A stretch of DNA of 64,000 nt. Source: Erwinia persicina. Lineage in GTDB: Bacteria > Pseudomonadota > Gammaproteobacteria > Enterobacterales > Enterobacteriaceae. Below, piece by piece: positions 8,015-16,912 of this stretch. Within the stretch, counting starts at the first letter, position 1, and every line of letters starts with the position of its first letter. Location of the stretch: NCBI RefSeq assembly GCF_014838825.1, contig NZ_JACYMO010000001.1:704566-768565 (forward strand), read 5' to 3'. The position numbers were made by a program, and so were the translations under genes. Below the pieces are notes generated by a model that was given only the letters and a program-made list of their open reading frames with translations, searched no databases and was not told the origin of the DNA.

Positions 8015-9886
8015 ATGGTTACTCTCGATAAAGCCGACATCATTCTGACCAATGGCCGTTTTCACACCGTCGATCGCCAGAATCCGCTGGCTGATGCCGT
8101 GGCGATCCGTAACGGGAAATTTCTGCAGGTCGGCACCCAGGCGGAGGTGATGCAGCATCACGGTGAAGGCACTCGCGTCATCGACCTGAAAGGCCATACC
8201 GCCATTCCCGGACTGAACGACTCTCACCTGCACCTGATCCGTGGGGGGCTGAACTACAACCTGGAGCTGCGCTGGGAAGGCGTGCCTTCCGTCGCCGATG
8301 CGCTGCGTATGCTGAAAGAGCAGGCGTTCCGTACGCCGACCCCACAGTGGGTGCGGGTAGTCGGCGGCTGGACGGAGTTTCAGTTCGCCGAGCGCCGTAT
8401 GCCCACGCTGGATGAGATTAATGAAGCTGCGCCGGATACGCCGGTCTTTGTCCTGCACCTGTACGATCGTGCCCTGCTCAACCGCGCCGCACTGAGGGTT
8501 GTCGGCTACACCAAAGACACGCCCAACCCGCCGGGCGGGGAGATCCAGCGCGACAGCAACGGCAATCCAACCGGTATGCTGATTGCCCGCCCCAATGCCA
8601 TGATCCTGTATTCCACCCTGGCAAAAGGCCCGACCCTGCCGCTGGAACAGCAGGTAAACTCCACCCGTCAGTTTATGCGTGAACTGAATCGCCTGGGGCT
8701 GACCAGTGCCATCGACGCCGGCGGCGGCTTCCAGAATTATCCCGAGGACTATCAGGTGATCGCCGAACTGCACGAGAAGCAGCAGATGACGATCCGCATC
8801 GCCTATAACCTGTTTACCCAGCGTCCCGGGCATGAGCTGGAAGACTTCGAAAAGTGGACCGATATGCTGACGCCAGGCCAGGGCAGCGACTACTTCCGCC
8901 ACAACGGCGCCGGCGAAATGCTGGTCTTCTCGGCCGCTGACTTTGAAGACTTCCTCGAACCCCGTCCTGATCTGGCACCAGGAATGGAAGATGAACTGGA
9001 GCGCGTGGTGCGTCACCTGGTTGAGCACCGCTGGCCGTTCCGCCTGCATGCCACCTACGACGAGTCCATCAGCCGCATGCTGGACGTGTTTGAGAAGGTC
9101 AATCGCGATATCCCGTTTAACGGCCTGCACTGGTTCTTCGACCATGCCGAAACGGTGACGCAGCGTAATATTGACCGTATCAAGGAGCTGGGCGGTGGCA
9201 TTGCCGTGCAGCACCGTATGGCATTCCAGGGCGAATACTTTGCCGAGCGCTATGGCATTGAAGCCACCCGCCATACCCCACCGGTAGCACGGATGCTGGA
9301 AACCGGGGTCCCTGTCGGCCTGGGAACCGATGCTACCCGCGTCGCCAGCTATAATCCGTGGACCGCCCTCTACTGGCTGGTGTCTGGCCGCACCGTAGGC
9401 GGAATGCAGATGTATGATGTCAACGCCCGCCTCGATCGCGAAACGGCGCTGATGCTGTGGACCCAGGGCAGCGCGTGGTTCTCCAGCGAACAGGGCAAAA
9501 AAGGCCAGATCAAAGTTGGCCAGCTGGCGGATATGGCGGTACTGAGCAAAGACTACTTCGGCGTGCCGGAAGAGGAGATCAAGGGCATTGAGTCCGTCCT
9601 GACCGTTGTCGACGGCAATATTGTGTACGCCGCCGGTTCATTCAGCGCTGAAGCCCCACCGCCGATCCCTGTGCTGCCGGAGTGGTCGCCGGTGGTTAAC
9701 GTGCCGGGTCACTATCGCAGTGCGCCACCCGCCGCCAGAGTAGGCATGCAGCAGCAGCCCCACCAGTGCAGCGGTCCCTGCGGTGTCCACAGTCACTCAC
9801 ACGATGTCGCCCGGGGTGCTCGTCTGCCAGTTTCTGAGGAAAATGCCTTCTGGGGGGCGCTCGGCTGCAGCTGCTTCGCCTTCTGA
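8015..9886 (+). CDS. YtcJ-like metal-dependent amidohydrolase
   Basis: 623 residues without a signal peptide. Begins with the composite beta domain (DIILTNGRFHTVD), then the metal-site motif DSHLHLIRGG, a TIM-barrel body, and the late GLGTDATRVASYNPW segment containing the barrel Asp typical of the amidohydrolase_3/YtcJ group. Members hydrolyse amide or imide bonds, but the substrate cannot be predicted. The ATG follows a strong CAGGAGG site. The C-terminus beyond the barrel (about residue 570 on) is rich in Pro, His and Cys. The gene is divergent from the hydrolase/XapX/kinase operon, sharing the control region. A GC-rich hairpin with a T-run follows the stop. Confidence 0.85.
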   Translation: MVTLDKADIILTNGRFHTVDRQNPLADAVAIRNGKFLQVGTQAEVMQHHGEGTRVIDLKGHTAIPGLNDSHLHLIRGGLNYNLELRWEGVPSVADALRMLKEQAFRTPTPQWVRVVGGWTEFQFAERRMPTLDEINEAAPDTPVFVLHLYDRALLNRAALRVVGYTKDTPNPPGGEIQRDSNGNPTGMLIARPNAMILYSTLAKGPTLPLEQQVNSTRQFMRELNRLGLTSAIDAGGGFQNYPEDYQVIAELHEKQQMTIRIAYNLFTQRPGHELEDFEKWTDMLTPGQGSDYFRHNGAGEMLVFSAADFEDFLEPRPDLAPGMEDELERVVRHLVEHRWPFRLHATYDESISRMLDVFEKVNRDIPFNGLHWFFDHAETVTQRNIDRIKELGGGIAVQHRMAFQGEYFAERYGIEATRHTPPVARMLETGVPVGLGTDATRVASYNPWTALYWLVSGRTVGGMQMYDVNARLDRETALMLWTQGSAWFSSEQGKKGQIKVGQLADMAVLSKDYFGVPEEEIKGIESVLTVVDGNIVYAAGSFSAEAPPPIPVLPEWSPVVNVPGHYRSAPPAARVGMQQQPHQCSGPCGVHSHSHDVARGARLPVSEENAFWGALGCSCFAF

Positions 9887-9912
9887 TGCCAGCGTAAACC
9901 CCCCTGCCTGCC

Positions 9913-9945
9913 ACCGTCCCGCCTGTTCGCGGGGCGGTTTTTTTT
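9913..9945 (+). terminator. Rho-independent terminator after amidohydrolase
   Basis: Imperfect GC-rich hairpin (ACCGTCCCGC with GCGGGGCGGT) followed by a run of eight or more T. Confidence 0.75.
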
Positions 9946-9965
9946 ATCTGCGCCTCCCGGCGTAT

Positions 9966-10454
9966 TCAGACCGCCTCCGCCCCGGCAAATCGCTGCAGCG
10001 CCGCACCGTCAAGCCGGTAGCGCACCCATTCATTCAGGGGCAACGCATCAATACTTTGGTAAAAATCTTTGGCCGACTGATCCCAGTTCAGGGTACTCCA
10101 TTCAATCCGGCCATACTGCCGCTGTACCGCCTGCCGGGCGATAAACTGCAGCAACGCTTTTCCGGCCCCCAGACCGCGATAGTCGGGAGAGAAATAGAGA
10201 TCCTCCAGGTTAAACCCACTGCGTCCCAGCCAGGCGGAATAGCTGACTGAGACCACAGCAAAGCCCGCCATCACACCGCCCATTTCGCAGATAAAAGCTT
10301 CGGTATTGCCCGCCGGATCAAACAGCGTCCTGCCAAGCGCCTCTGCACTGGTCAGCGGCGGCGGCAGTCCATGCCCGTACACCGATAATCCGGCAATCAT
10401 ACCGTAGACAGACTCTGCATCTTCGGGGGTGGCCTTGCGAACCGAAATAGCCAT
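9966..10454 (-). CDS. GNAT-family N-acetyltransferase
   Basis: 162 residues with the GNAT acetyl-CoA binding stretch DYRGLGAGKALL and the conserved LEDLYFSPDYRG strand. The end pattern (EWSTLNWDQSAKDFYQS, EWVRYRLDG) resembles diamine/spermidine-type acetyltransferases of the SAT1 group, so a small amine substrate is possible, but this is similarity of pattern only. Cytoplasmic. Divergent from the LysR regulator at 10541, with 86 bases between them, so that regulator may control it. Confidence 0.8.
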   Translation of the reverse strand: MAISVRKATPEDAESVYGMIAGLSVYGHGLPPPLTSAEALGRTLFDPAGNTEAFICEMGGVMAGFAVVSVSYSAWLGRSGFNLEDLYFSPDYRGLGAGKALLQFIARQAVQRQYGRIEWSTLNWDQSAKDFYQSIDALPLNEWVRYRLDGAALQRFAGAEAV

Positions 10455-10540
10455 AGCGCGATCACTTACTTATTGGGATTGATGAGCATCAGCATAATCG
10501 GTAATCTTCGATGAATTAAGTGCAATATAATCAATAGCGG

Positions 10541-11464
10541 ATGAATTTCATGCACCCTATTTTGCGGCGGCTGGATTTAAATCTCCTGCCCGTTTTTGAC
10601 GCGGTATACCGGCATCGCTCCGTGAGACTGGCTGCGGTTGAGCTGTCGATGAGCACCTCTGCCCTGAGTCATGCCCTTTCCAGACTGCGGGAGTTTCTGC
10701 AGGACCCGCTGTTTTTTCGCGACGGACACAAAATGAGTCCCAGCGTTTACGCGTGCCAGCTGGCCCCTCACATTGCTCAGAATCTGGCGGCGCTTAACCA
10801 CTATCTCTGCCCGGCAGAAGCCTTTGACCCGGCGACCAGCGAGGTCACGTTCAACATCGCCGTGACGGACTATACGGCTTTCTGCGTGTTTCCCCGCCTG
10901 ATGCAGATGCTACAACATGAGGCTCCAGGCCTGAGTTTCGAACTCTGCCATTTGCCGCATAACCCAGCGCTCAACGAACTGCTTGCCGGGGAAATGGATA
11001 TGGCTCTGAGCTTCAGCGAGCCGGGTGAAAGGGGGCACCCCGATCTGGAAGAAACGGATTTATTCAGCGACGAGTTTGTGGTGGTGAGCGATGCGCGGCG
11101 TGACAGCCTCACGCTGGAAGCGTATCTGGCCGCCGGACATCTGGTGGTGACGCCGTGGAATGAAAAACAGGGGCTGCTGGACACGCACCTGACCCGGCTG
11201 GGCCTGAAGCGCAAAATTGCCATCAGGACCCCCTCAATGATGGGGGCCCCGTTTATCATCGCCGACAGCCCGCTGCTGATGGCGATCCCCTCATATGTTG
11301 CGTCCATCTTCGCCCCGGCCGCAGGACTGAAAATATTCAAACTCCCCTTTGCCGCCCCGCCCTTTACCGTAAAGATCTTCTCGCACAGGCGCAGCGCCAA
11401 AAGAGAACCCACCGAGTGGATTAAAGCAAAGATCGTCAGCGCCTTTGACGGGGGGCTCGCCTGA
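10541..11464 (+). CDS. LysR-family transcriptional regulator
   Basis: 307 residues. N-terminal winged helix-turn-helix (LDLNLLPVFDAVYRHRSVRLAAVELSM region, then SALSHALSRLRE) and a C-terminal periplasmic-binding-like effector domain (about 95-300). The LDLNLL start and RDGHKM segment resemble the NodD/NahR/LinR-like branch, whose effectors are often aromatic compounds, but no effector can be named here. Divergent from the GNAT gene, the standard arrangement for a LysR regulator and its target. The ORF has two possible starts, at 10541 and three codons later. Confidence 0.85.
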   Translation: MNFMHPILRRLDLNLLPVFDAVYRHRSVRLAAVELSMSTSALSHALSRLREFLQDPLFFRDGHKMSPSVYACQLAPHIAQNLAALNHYLCPAEAFDPATSEVTFNIAVTDYTAFCVFPRLMQMLQHEAPGLSFELCHLPHNPALNELLAGEMDMALSFSEPGERGHPDLEETDLFSDEFVVVSDARRDSLTLEAYLAAGHLVVTPWNEKQGLLDTHLTRLGLKRKIAIRTPSMMGAPFIIADSPLLMAIPSYVASIFAPAAGLKIFKLPFAAPPFTVKIFSHRRSAKREPTEWIKAKIVSAFDGGLA

Positions 11465-11465
11465 A

Positions 11466-11485
11466 CCGGGCGGTAACCCGCCCGG
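11466..11485. terminator. Hairpin between lysR-type gene and phoA
   Basis: CCGGGCGG/CCGCCCGG perfect 8-bp stem with a four-base loop between the convergent ends of the regulator and phoA. The T-run is weak on both strands. Confidence 0.4.
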
Positions 11486-11493
11486 AAAGCGTT

Positions 11494-12897
11494 TTATTTA
11501 AGAGCCAGTGCCGCTTTAATGGTATAGAACAGATCGGTCTGATCGGTCAGTCCCACCACGTTGGCCGCATGCGGGCCGTAAGCCGCAATGCGCAGCTGCG
11601 TGCCGGTGTGCCCCTGAGAGTCTTCCTCTGAGTTACCGTAGCTGAGGGTCATTGGGCTGCCATCTTTGGTGATCAGCGTCTGCGTCAGGCCGGGTGCTTT
11701 GCTGTCGTTGGCAATAATCTGGCTGGAGTGCGCATGGTCAGCAGTCACAATCACCAGCGTATTGCCATCTTTGCGTGCAAACGCCAGTGCTTTCTGCACC
11801 GCTTCATCCAGATCGACGGTTTCCCCTATCTGACCACACGGGTTGGCAGCATGGTCCTGCTTATCGATAGACGCCCCTTCCACCTGCAGGAAGAAGCCCT
11901 TCTCCTGGCGGTCCAGCAGCGAAATCGCTTTCTCCGTCATCTGCGCCAGTGTCGGGGTTGAGGCCGGACGCTCTGCATTTACTTCACAGGTAATGGGTTT
12001 ACCGTCGAGGTTGCCGTGATAAGTGGCTTTCGGCCCTTTCCAGCGTACCGGCATATTGCCGTCGGCAAACAGGCCCAGGACCGGCTTAGCGTCACTGGCT
12101 TCGGTCAGCGCGTTCATGCCGTCCAGATCGTTCACCCACTGATAGCCACGCAGTTTTGCCTGCTCCTCCAGCGTTTTACCCTGCCACTCCCCTGCTTTTG
12201 CGGTTTCGGCGAAGGTTTTGCCACCGCCGCCCAACGTCACATCGGCGCGGGCGTTCAGCAGCTGCTCGGCAATGGAGCCCTTCCCGCCTTTTTCCAGCGC
12301 GTTGCTGGCACAGAGTTCACTGGTTTTTACCGGGCCATAACACTTACGCGAGGTGACATGGGCAATCTGCGCAGCCGGGGTGGCATCTTCCAGTTCGGCG
12401 GTAGAAACATTGCCCGTGGCTTTACCGGCCGCTTTGGCCAGCTCCAGCAGCGAGGGATAATCCTTTCCGTTCACATCCACGCCAATCGCACCATTATAGG
12501 ATTTTACGCCGGTGGCCCAGGCGGTCGCTGACGCAGCAGAGTCAGTCACGTAGTCCGGTTTATGGGTTTTCTTATCCAGCGAGTAGTGGGTGTACTGCCC
12601 GGTCAATGGCAAGGCATCAATCCCTTTAAAGAAGCCGCCTGCGCCCTCTGCATAGTTACGCGCTGCGGTAATTTCCGAATCGCCCATGCCATCACCAATC
12701 AGCAGAATGACATTTTTCGCTGTGCTGTTGCTCAGTGACGCTTTAAGCGCTTCGGTCTGATCTTCGGTAAGGCGTCTTGCCCCGCCAGGCTGAGTAATAT
12801 CCCCCTGGGCGGCACGATGATAGGTGGCAATATCCGCCACGGCGGAAGAGCAGATCAGGGATGTCAGCAGGGAAAGAGCAAAAGCTTTATGTTTCAT
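11494..12897 (-). CDS. phoA: Alkaline phosphatase PhoA
   Basis: 467 residues, near the length of E. coli PhoA. A Sec signal peptide (about 1-21, ending at SAVA-D) sends it to the periplasm. The active-site motif [14 protein letters not shown] supplies the nucleophilic Ser, and LIGDGMGD and TADHAHSSQ supply metal ligands; paired Cys residues can form the structural disulfides. It hydrolyses phosphate monoesters to release phosphate. A candidate Pho box sits upstream (12972-12989), in line with phosphate-starvation control by PhoB. It is preceded by the tRNA-Ser region and is not obviously part of an operon. Confidence 0.95.
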   Translation of the reverse strand: MKHKAFALSLLTSLICSSAVADIATYHRAAQGDITQPGGARRLTEDQTEALKASLSNSTAKNVILLIGDGMGDSEITAARNYAEGAGGFFKGIDALPLTGQYTHYSLDKKTHKPDYVTDSAASATAWATGVKSYNGAIGVDVNGKDYPSLLELAKAAGKATGNVSTAELEDATPAAQIAHVTSRKCYGPVKTSELCASNALEKGGKGSIAEQLLNARADVTLGGGGKTFAETAKAGEWQGKTLEEQAKLRGYQWVNDLDGMNALTEASDAKPVLGLFADGNMPVRWKGPKATYHGNLDGKPITCEVNAERPASTPTLAQMTEKAISLLDRQEKGFFLQVEGASIDKQDHAANPCGQIGETVDLDEAVQKALAFARKDGNTLVIVTADHAHSSQIIANDSKAPGLTQTLITKDGSPMTLSYGNSEEDSQGHTGTQLRIAAYGPHAANVVGLTDQTDLFYTIKAALALK

Positions 12898-12971
12898 TTT
12901 GGGCGATCTCCATGAATAAATTTAACTTAATGTTTCCAGGCGTCAGTCTGCGATACAACTATTTCATTTTC

Positions 12972-12989
12972 GTGTCAGCAGGATGACCA
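12972..12989 (-). promoter_or_regulatory. Candidate Pho box upstream of phoA
   Basis: On the minus strand the 18 bases TGGTCATCCTGCTGACAC read as two 7-base CTGTCAT-like repeats four bases apart; I count 11 of 14 repeat positions matching the consensus. It lies about 75 bases upstream of the phoA ATG. The match is imperfect. Confidence 0.5.
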
Positions 12990-13146
12990 TCAGGTTTCAC
13001 GGGCGATCGTCATAACGGGCTGTTTTCTCTGATTGCTCATGGGTTAAGCGAATAGAACCACAGGGAAAAATACTGCTTGACCCATTAACCGCGACTGCCT
13101 ATAGTAGCGCCCCGTTGCCCCCTGCGGGTGACAGCAGTAAAAATAT

Positions 13147-13234
13147 GGTGAGGTGTCCGAGTGGCTGAAGGAGCACGCCTGGAAAGTGTGTATACGGCAA
13201 CGTATCGAGGGTTCGAACCCCTCTCTCACCACCA
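13147..13234 (+). tRNA. serX: tRNA-Ser (anticodon GGA)
   Basis: 88 bases folding as a class II tRNA with a long variable arm (GTGTATACGGCAACGTAT) and anticodon GGA, with encoded CCA. Nearly identical to the E. coli serW/serX genes, and its position near phoH and efe matches serX. Small differences: position 66 is T, giving a G-U pair with G7, and the discriminator base reads A rather than the usual G. The T arm GAGGG/CCCTC is well paired. Confidence 0.93.
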
Positions 13235-13246
13235 TATTTCAAGAGA

Positions 13247-13277
13247 ATGCCTGAGCGAAAGTTCAGGCATTTTTTTT
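13247..13277 (+). terminator. Terminator of tRNA-Ser
   Basis: GCCTGA/TTCAGGC hairpin followed by a run of T, 13 bases after the tRNA end. Confidence 0.85.
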
Positions 13278-13440
13278 GCCTGTGGCACGGCCAGAGAGGG
13301 CGTGAAGAACCCTCGCAAGGGGTCGACAAAACGGCAGGACAGCCGTTTTGCACAGCCGCAGGCTGCCCGCAGACCTGCGATGCCGTGTCGTGCCGTACAA
13401 AATGTGATCGGCCGCACAAACGGGTTACTGGATTGTCCTC
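13278..13440. repeat. Hairpin-dense stretch downstream of tRNA-Ser
   Basis: No gene is seen here. Several inverted repeats follow one another: GAGGG/CCCTC (13296-13314), a perfect CAAAACGGC/GCCGTTTTG pair (13327-13350), and CAGCC/GGCTG (about 13352-13364). This could be a small RNA, a remnant of an inserted element or a REP-like cluster. Confidence 0.4.
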
Positions 13441-13494
13441 ACCTTCACTATTCTTAGCACCTTGCGCCACTCTTAATCCCAACCAGGTTACCCC

Positions 13495-14235
13495 ATGAAT
13501 GAAGTCACTCAACTGCTGAAAAGCCATCGCAGCGATCGCAGCTACCTTGATAAACCTATTGATGATGCCGTGCTGGAAGACATCATAGAAACGGCCTGGC
13601 GTGCGCCCACATCCGTTAACTCGCAGCAGGTCTCTCTGGTGGTGGTTCGTGACGCCGCCACGCGCGCCCGCATTGCCGAAATTGCCGGCGGCCAGCCGTG
13701 GATCGCCCAGGCTCCAGTGTTCATCACCTTCGTACTGGATATGTATAAAAGCCAGCTGGGTATTGAAGCAGAAGGAAAATCGCAGATTGCTCATGAAAGC
13801 CTGGAGAGCCTGATTTCCGGGGCCACCGATATCGGTATTGCCCTGGGTGCGGTGATGACCGCTGCCCGCTCTCACGGCCTTGGCGTGGTGCCTATCGGCG
13901 GTATCCGTCGTCAACCGCAGGCCATGGTCGAACTGCTTAACCTGCCCGACCTGACGTTCCCGGTCGCCGGCGTGGTACTGGGTTATATTGACCAGCCGGC
14001 CGTACAGAAGCCGCGCATGTCGCTGGCGGGTTTCCGCCATCACGAGCGTTACGACGCGGCGATCCTGCCAGACGTCATCAAGGCCTATAACCAGGTGCTG
14101 GTCGCTCACTGGCAGAGCACCGGGCGCGAGGATGGCGATAACTGGGGTAACAATACCGCCAGCTATTACCAGAATATTTATTTCCCGGACGTTCAGCCCG
14201 CTATCCTGCAGCAGGGCTTTGGCATCGATAAATAA
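13495..14235 (+). CDS. NADPH-dependent flavin nitroreductase (NfsA-like)
   Basis: 246 residues, cytoplasmic, single nitroreductase domain. HRSDRSYLDKPI (start) and RAPTSVNSQQVSLVVV carry the FMN-binding Arg and Ser residues of the family; IGGIRRQPQAMVELLNLP and PVAGVVLGY resemble NfsA/Frp-type oxidoreductases. These reduce nitroaromatics, quinones or flavins with NADPH, but the physiological substrate here is unknown. The gene lies alone between tRNA-Ser and the convergent phoH, with a shared terminator at 14240. Confidence 0.82.
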   Translation: MNEVTQLLKSHRSDRSYLDKPIDDAVLEDIIETAWRAPTSVNSQQVSLVVVRDAATRARIAEIAGGQPWIAQAPVFITFVLDMYKSQLGIEAEGKSQIAHESLESLISGATDIGIALGAVMTAARSHGLGVVPIGGIRRQPQAMVELLNLPDLTFPVAGVVLGYIDQPAVQKPRMSLAGFRHHERYDAAILPDVIKAYNQVLVAHWQSTGREDGDNWGNNTASYYQNIYFPDVQPAILQQGFGIDK

Positions 14236-14239
14236 GCAT

Positions 14240-14268
14240 AAAAAAAGCCCGGCATGCGCCGGGATTTT
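14240..14268. terminator. Bidirectional terminator between nitroreductase and phoH
   Basis: CCCGGC-ATGC-GCCGGG perfect stem (14248-14263), A-run on the left and T-run on the right, so it can serve both convergent genes. Confidence 0.85.
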
Positions 14269-14285
14269 GTCTGCATAAACGGGTA

Positions 14286-15074
14286 TTAGCTGTAAGCCTG
14301 CAGCGCGCGCTGGCAAAGTTCGGAACGCACGCAATCCTCTTTATCAAAACGCACGACGCCAATCATCTCATCCTCCTCAAAGCGCGCCATCGCGTCGCTG
14401 AGGCCGGACTTCACATGAGCCGGTAAGTCACACTGGGTAATATCCCCGTTGACGATGACCGTGACGTTTTCCCCAAGTCGGGTTAAGAACATTTTCATTT
14501 GGGCGGCGGTGACGTTTTGCGCCTCATCCAGAATCACCACGGCGTTCTCGAATGTGCGGCCGCGCATGTAAGCAAAGGGGGCGATCTCCACTTTGCCAAT
14601 CTCAGGCCGCAGGCAGTACTGCATAAAGGACGAACCCAGACGTTTAACCAGAACGTCATAGACCGGCCGGAAGTACGGCGCAAATTTCTCAGAGATATCC
14701 CCGGGAAGGAATCCCAGATCCTCATCCGCCTGCAATACCGGACGCGTAACAATAATCCTGTCGACATCCTTATGTATCAGGGCCTCAGCGGCTTTTGCCG
14801 CGCTGATCCAGGTTTTACCGCAGCCTGCTTCGCCGGTGGCGAAAATCAGTTTTTTATTTTCTATGGCATGGAGATAGTGCGCCTGAGCTTCATTTCTGGC
14901 TTCAATGGCCGAGTGGTCGCGCGTATCGCGTGCCATGCCAATCGAATCCAGCCCACCCATATGCACCAGCGAGGTGACCGACTCTTCTTCACGCTGACGG
15001 TGACTGCGTGAATCGCTACGAAGCACACGTTTTGCTTCACGACGCGCTTTGATCACTGCTTTCTGTCTTCCCAT
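14286..15074 (-). CDS. phoH: PhoH-family ATPase
   Basis: 262 residues. Starts with a basic N-terminus (MGRQKAVIKARREAKRVLRS), then a P-loop ATPase core: GEAGCGKT (Walker A) and VVILDEAQN (Walker B). It is closely similar to E. coli PhoH, a phosphate-starvation inducible protein with ATP binding and proposed RNA-related function. Cytoplasmic. In E. coli phoH also follows efeUOB, so synteny supports the call, although here about 550 bases separate them. No clear Pho box was found in front of it. Confidence 0.93.
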   Translation of the reverse strand: MGRQKAVIKARREAKRVLRSDSRSHRQREEESVTSLVHMGGLDSIGMARDTRDHSAIEARNEAQAHYLHAIENKKLIFATGEAGCGKTWISAAKAAEALIHKDVDRIIVTRPVLQADEDLGFLPGDISEKFAPYFRPVYDVLVKRLGSSFMQYCLRPEIGKVEIAPFAYMRGRTFENAVVILDEAQNVTAAQMKMFLTRLGENVTVIVNGDITQCDLPAHVKSGLSDAMARFEEDEMIGVVRFDKEDCVRSELCQRALQAYS

Positions 15075-15592
15075 AGTGGCACCTTACAGTTGGTTTCATT
15101 TCCCGCATCCGTTATGTCGATGCGATTACGTGAACGCTTTAGAGGTCGTGGCTTCCTTTTAAGCCTTGTCTGGCCGTTGAAACGAATGCACTCCAGAACA
15201 CATGTCTGTTGAACACCGGAAAGGGTTAAAGGAATGGAAACGCCGTTGAGTTGTAAAAGAAGAGAAAGCTGAAGAGGAAATGTATTCCCCGCAAAGTTTT
15301 GCGAAATGAGACTTTTGATAAAACGATCCGGTAAAGGATTTCTGCATTCGCTATCTCCAGAGTGGAAAACTATATGCGAAAATCAACAGCAAATTCATAT
15401 TCTTCATATTAGCTAAAAATTGCAACACTTTTTTTAACGTTATTATTACACTTGTATGAAAGCGTTTTAGATCATCATATTAGCTACAGGAATTTATTTT
15501 TATGGCGGCGGTTTTTTGACGTGATTGAGTGTTTTTTAACCAGAGAGGTTTTATTGATGTCAACGCACAGGGGATGAGGTCAGGGTAAAGAG
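15075..15592. other. Gene-poor spacer between efeB and phoH with a 12-base direct repeat
   Basis: I see no supported gene in about 500 bases. TCATATTAGCTA occurs exactly twice, at 15404-15415 and 15475-15486, in AT-rich DNA that probably contains the phoH promoter. A 62-codon open frame on the minus strand here looks accidental. Confidence 0.5.
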
Positions 15593-15614
15593 AGCGGATT
15601 AAGATTAATCCGCT
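15593..15614 (-). terminator. Hairpin after efeB
   Basis: AGCGGATTAA/TTAATCCGCT perfect 10-bp stem downstream of the efeB stop, with a T/C-rich tail on the minus strand. It probably ends the efeUOB transcript. Confidence 0.65.
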
Positions 15615-15622
15615 AAATACAA

Positions 15623-16906
15623 TCAGGCTTCGAGCAATCCCTGGGCCAGGAAGTGCTGTGCATCCGGCACGCCGGGTAGCACAAAGAAATATCCCCCGCC
15701 AATCGGTTTTATATATTCTTCCAGCGCTTCGCCATTGAGACGTTTCTGCACGGTAAGAAAACCTTTTTCTAAATCGTGCTGATAACAGACAAACAGCAGA
15801 CCCATTTCCAGTTGTCCGGCGTTAGACACCCCCAGGGAATAACTGTACCCCCGGCGCAGCATCAGGCTGCTTTGTGTTTCCGGTGTGCGCGGGTTAGCCA
15901 GACGAATATGGGCATCCATCGGGATGACATCGCCGTCGGGATCGCGGGTATAGTCCGGGACATCGTGCTCATGATACATACCCAGCGGCGCACCGCTGTG
16001 TTTCTCCCGGCCAAATATTGTCTGCTGTTCACGCAGCGGCGTGCGGTCCCAGAACTCGACGTGAAACTGAATGATGCGCGTCGCCTGATAGCTGCCGCCC
16101 ACTGCCCACGCCGGTTCGCCCTGCCCTTTGCTAACCCACAGGATGTTGTCCATCAGGCGATCATCGCTGCTGTCCGGGTTAGCCGTGCCATCCTTAAACC
16201 CCAGCAGGTTGATCGGCGTCTCTTTGCCCCGGCTGCGTGCAGCATGGTCAGAGATGAAGCCCTCCCGCCGCCAGCGCACGCTGAGCAGATCCGGTGAATG
16301 CTTGATAATATCGCGCAGCGCGTGGATCACGGTGTCATTGGTGTTGGCGCAGATCTGCAACAGCAGATCGCCGTGGCACAGACTGGCGTCCAGCGAGTCA
16401 TTCGGGAAGCGCGTCATCCGCTGCAGTTTCAGCGGCTTGAGTGCAGCCAGACCAAAACGTTCGTCAAACAGTGAGCTTCCCACCGACACGGTAATCGTCA
16501 GATTATCCGGGTAAATATCATCGCCCAGAATGCCTGAGTCCATCGGCGGCAGCTGCGGGTTGGTCACCAGCGGCGCTTTACCGCCGGTGGTGAGAAACGC
16601 AATGCGGTCGGTTAACAGCCTGAAAAGACGCACCAGATCGGCTTTGTCACTGGCCAGCACATCAAAGGCGACCAGCATCATTGCCGCCTGCTGCGGGGTG
16701 GTGATCCCCGCCTGGTGCGCACCATAAAACGGCTGGCGTTCCTGGCGGGCACCCGGAGACAGCGTGCCCGGGGAGGACGTTTTCTCGTCGACCTCGGCAT
16801 GAGCCGGGCATCCGCCCGCCAGTGCCAGGGCACCGCTGAGGATGCCCATCCCTTTCAACAAGCGCCGGCGTGACGCCAGCGCTACATCATCAACAGGTTT
16901 TGCCAT
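15623..16906 (-). CDS. efeB: Dye-decolourising peroxidase EfeB
   Basis: 427 residues. The twin-arginine signal ([15 protein letters not shown]) marks Tat export of a folded, heme-bearing protein to the periplasm. The DyP signature GFKDGTANP is present, and a conserved His/Arg region follows. In E. coli EfeB takes part in acid-stimulated iron uptake with EfeU and EfeO. Last gene of the efeUOB operon, six bases after efeO. Confidence 0.95.
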   Translation of the reverse strand: MAKPVDDVALASRRRLLKGMGILSGALALAGGCPAHAEVDEKTSSPGTLSPGARQERQPFYGAHQAGITTPQQAAMMLVAFDVLASDKADLVRLFRLLTDRIAFLTTGGKAPLVTNPQLPPMDSGILGDDIYPDNLTITVSVGSSLFDERFGLAALKPLKLQRMTRFPNDSLDASLCHGDLLLQICANTNDTVIHALRDIIKHSPDLLSVRWRREGFISDHAARSRGKETPINLLGFKDGTANPDSSDDRLMDNILWVSKGQGEPAWAVGGSYQATRIIQFHVEFWDRTPLREQQTIFGREKHSGAPLGMYHEHDVPDYTRDPDGDVIPMDAHIRLANPRTPETQSSLMLRRGYSYSLGVSNAGQLEMGLLFVCYQHDLEKGFLTVQKRLNGEALEEYIKPIGGGYFFVLPGVPDAQHFLAQGLLEA

Positions 16907-16912
16907 GTGTGC

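Noticed and set aside
8003..9274. Long open frame opposite the amidohydrolase on the minus strand
   Set aside because: It mirrors the codons of the real gene in GC-rich DNA, has no recognisable domain, and the plus strand shows clear metal-site motifs and a good ribosome site.
13099..14334. 411-codon open frame opposite the nitroreductase and tRNA-Ser
   Set aside because: It runs through the tRNA and two terminators and shows no domain; it is a shadow.
15159..15347. 62-codon minus-strand frame in the efeB-phoH spacer
   Set aside because: No ribosome site, no similarity, unlikely composition.
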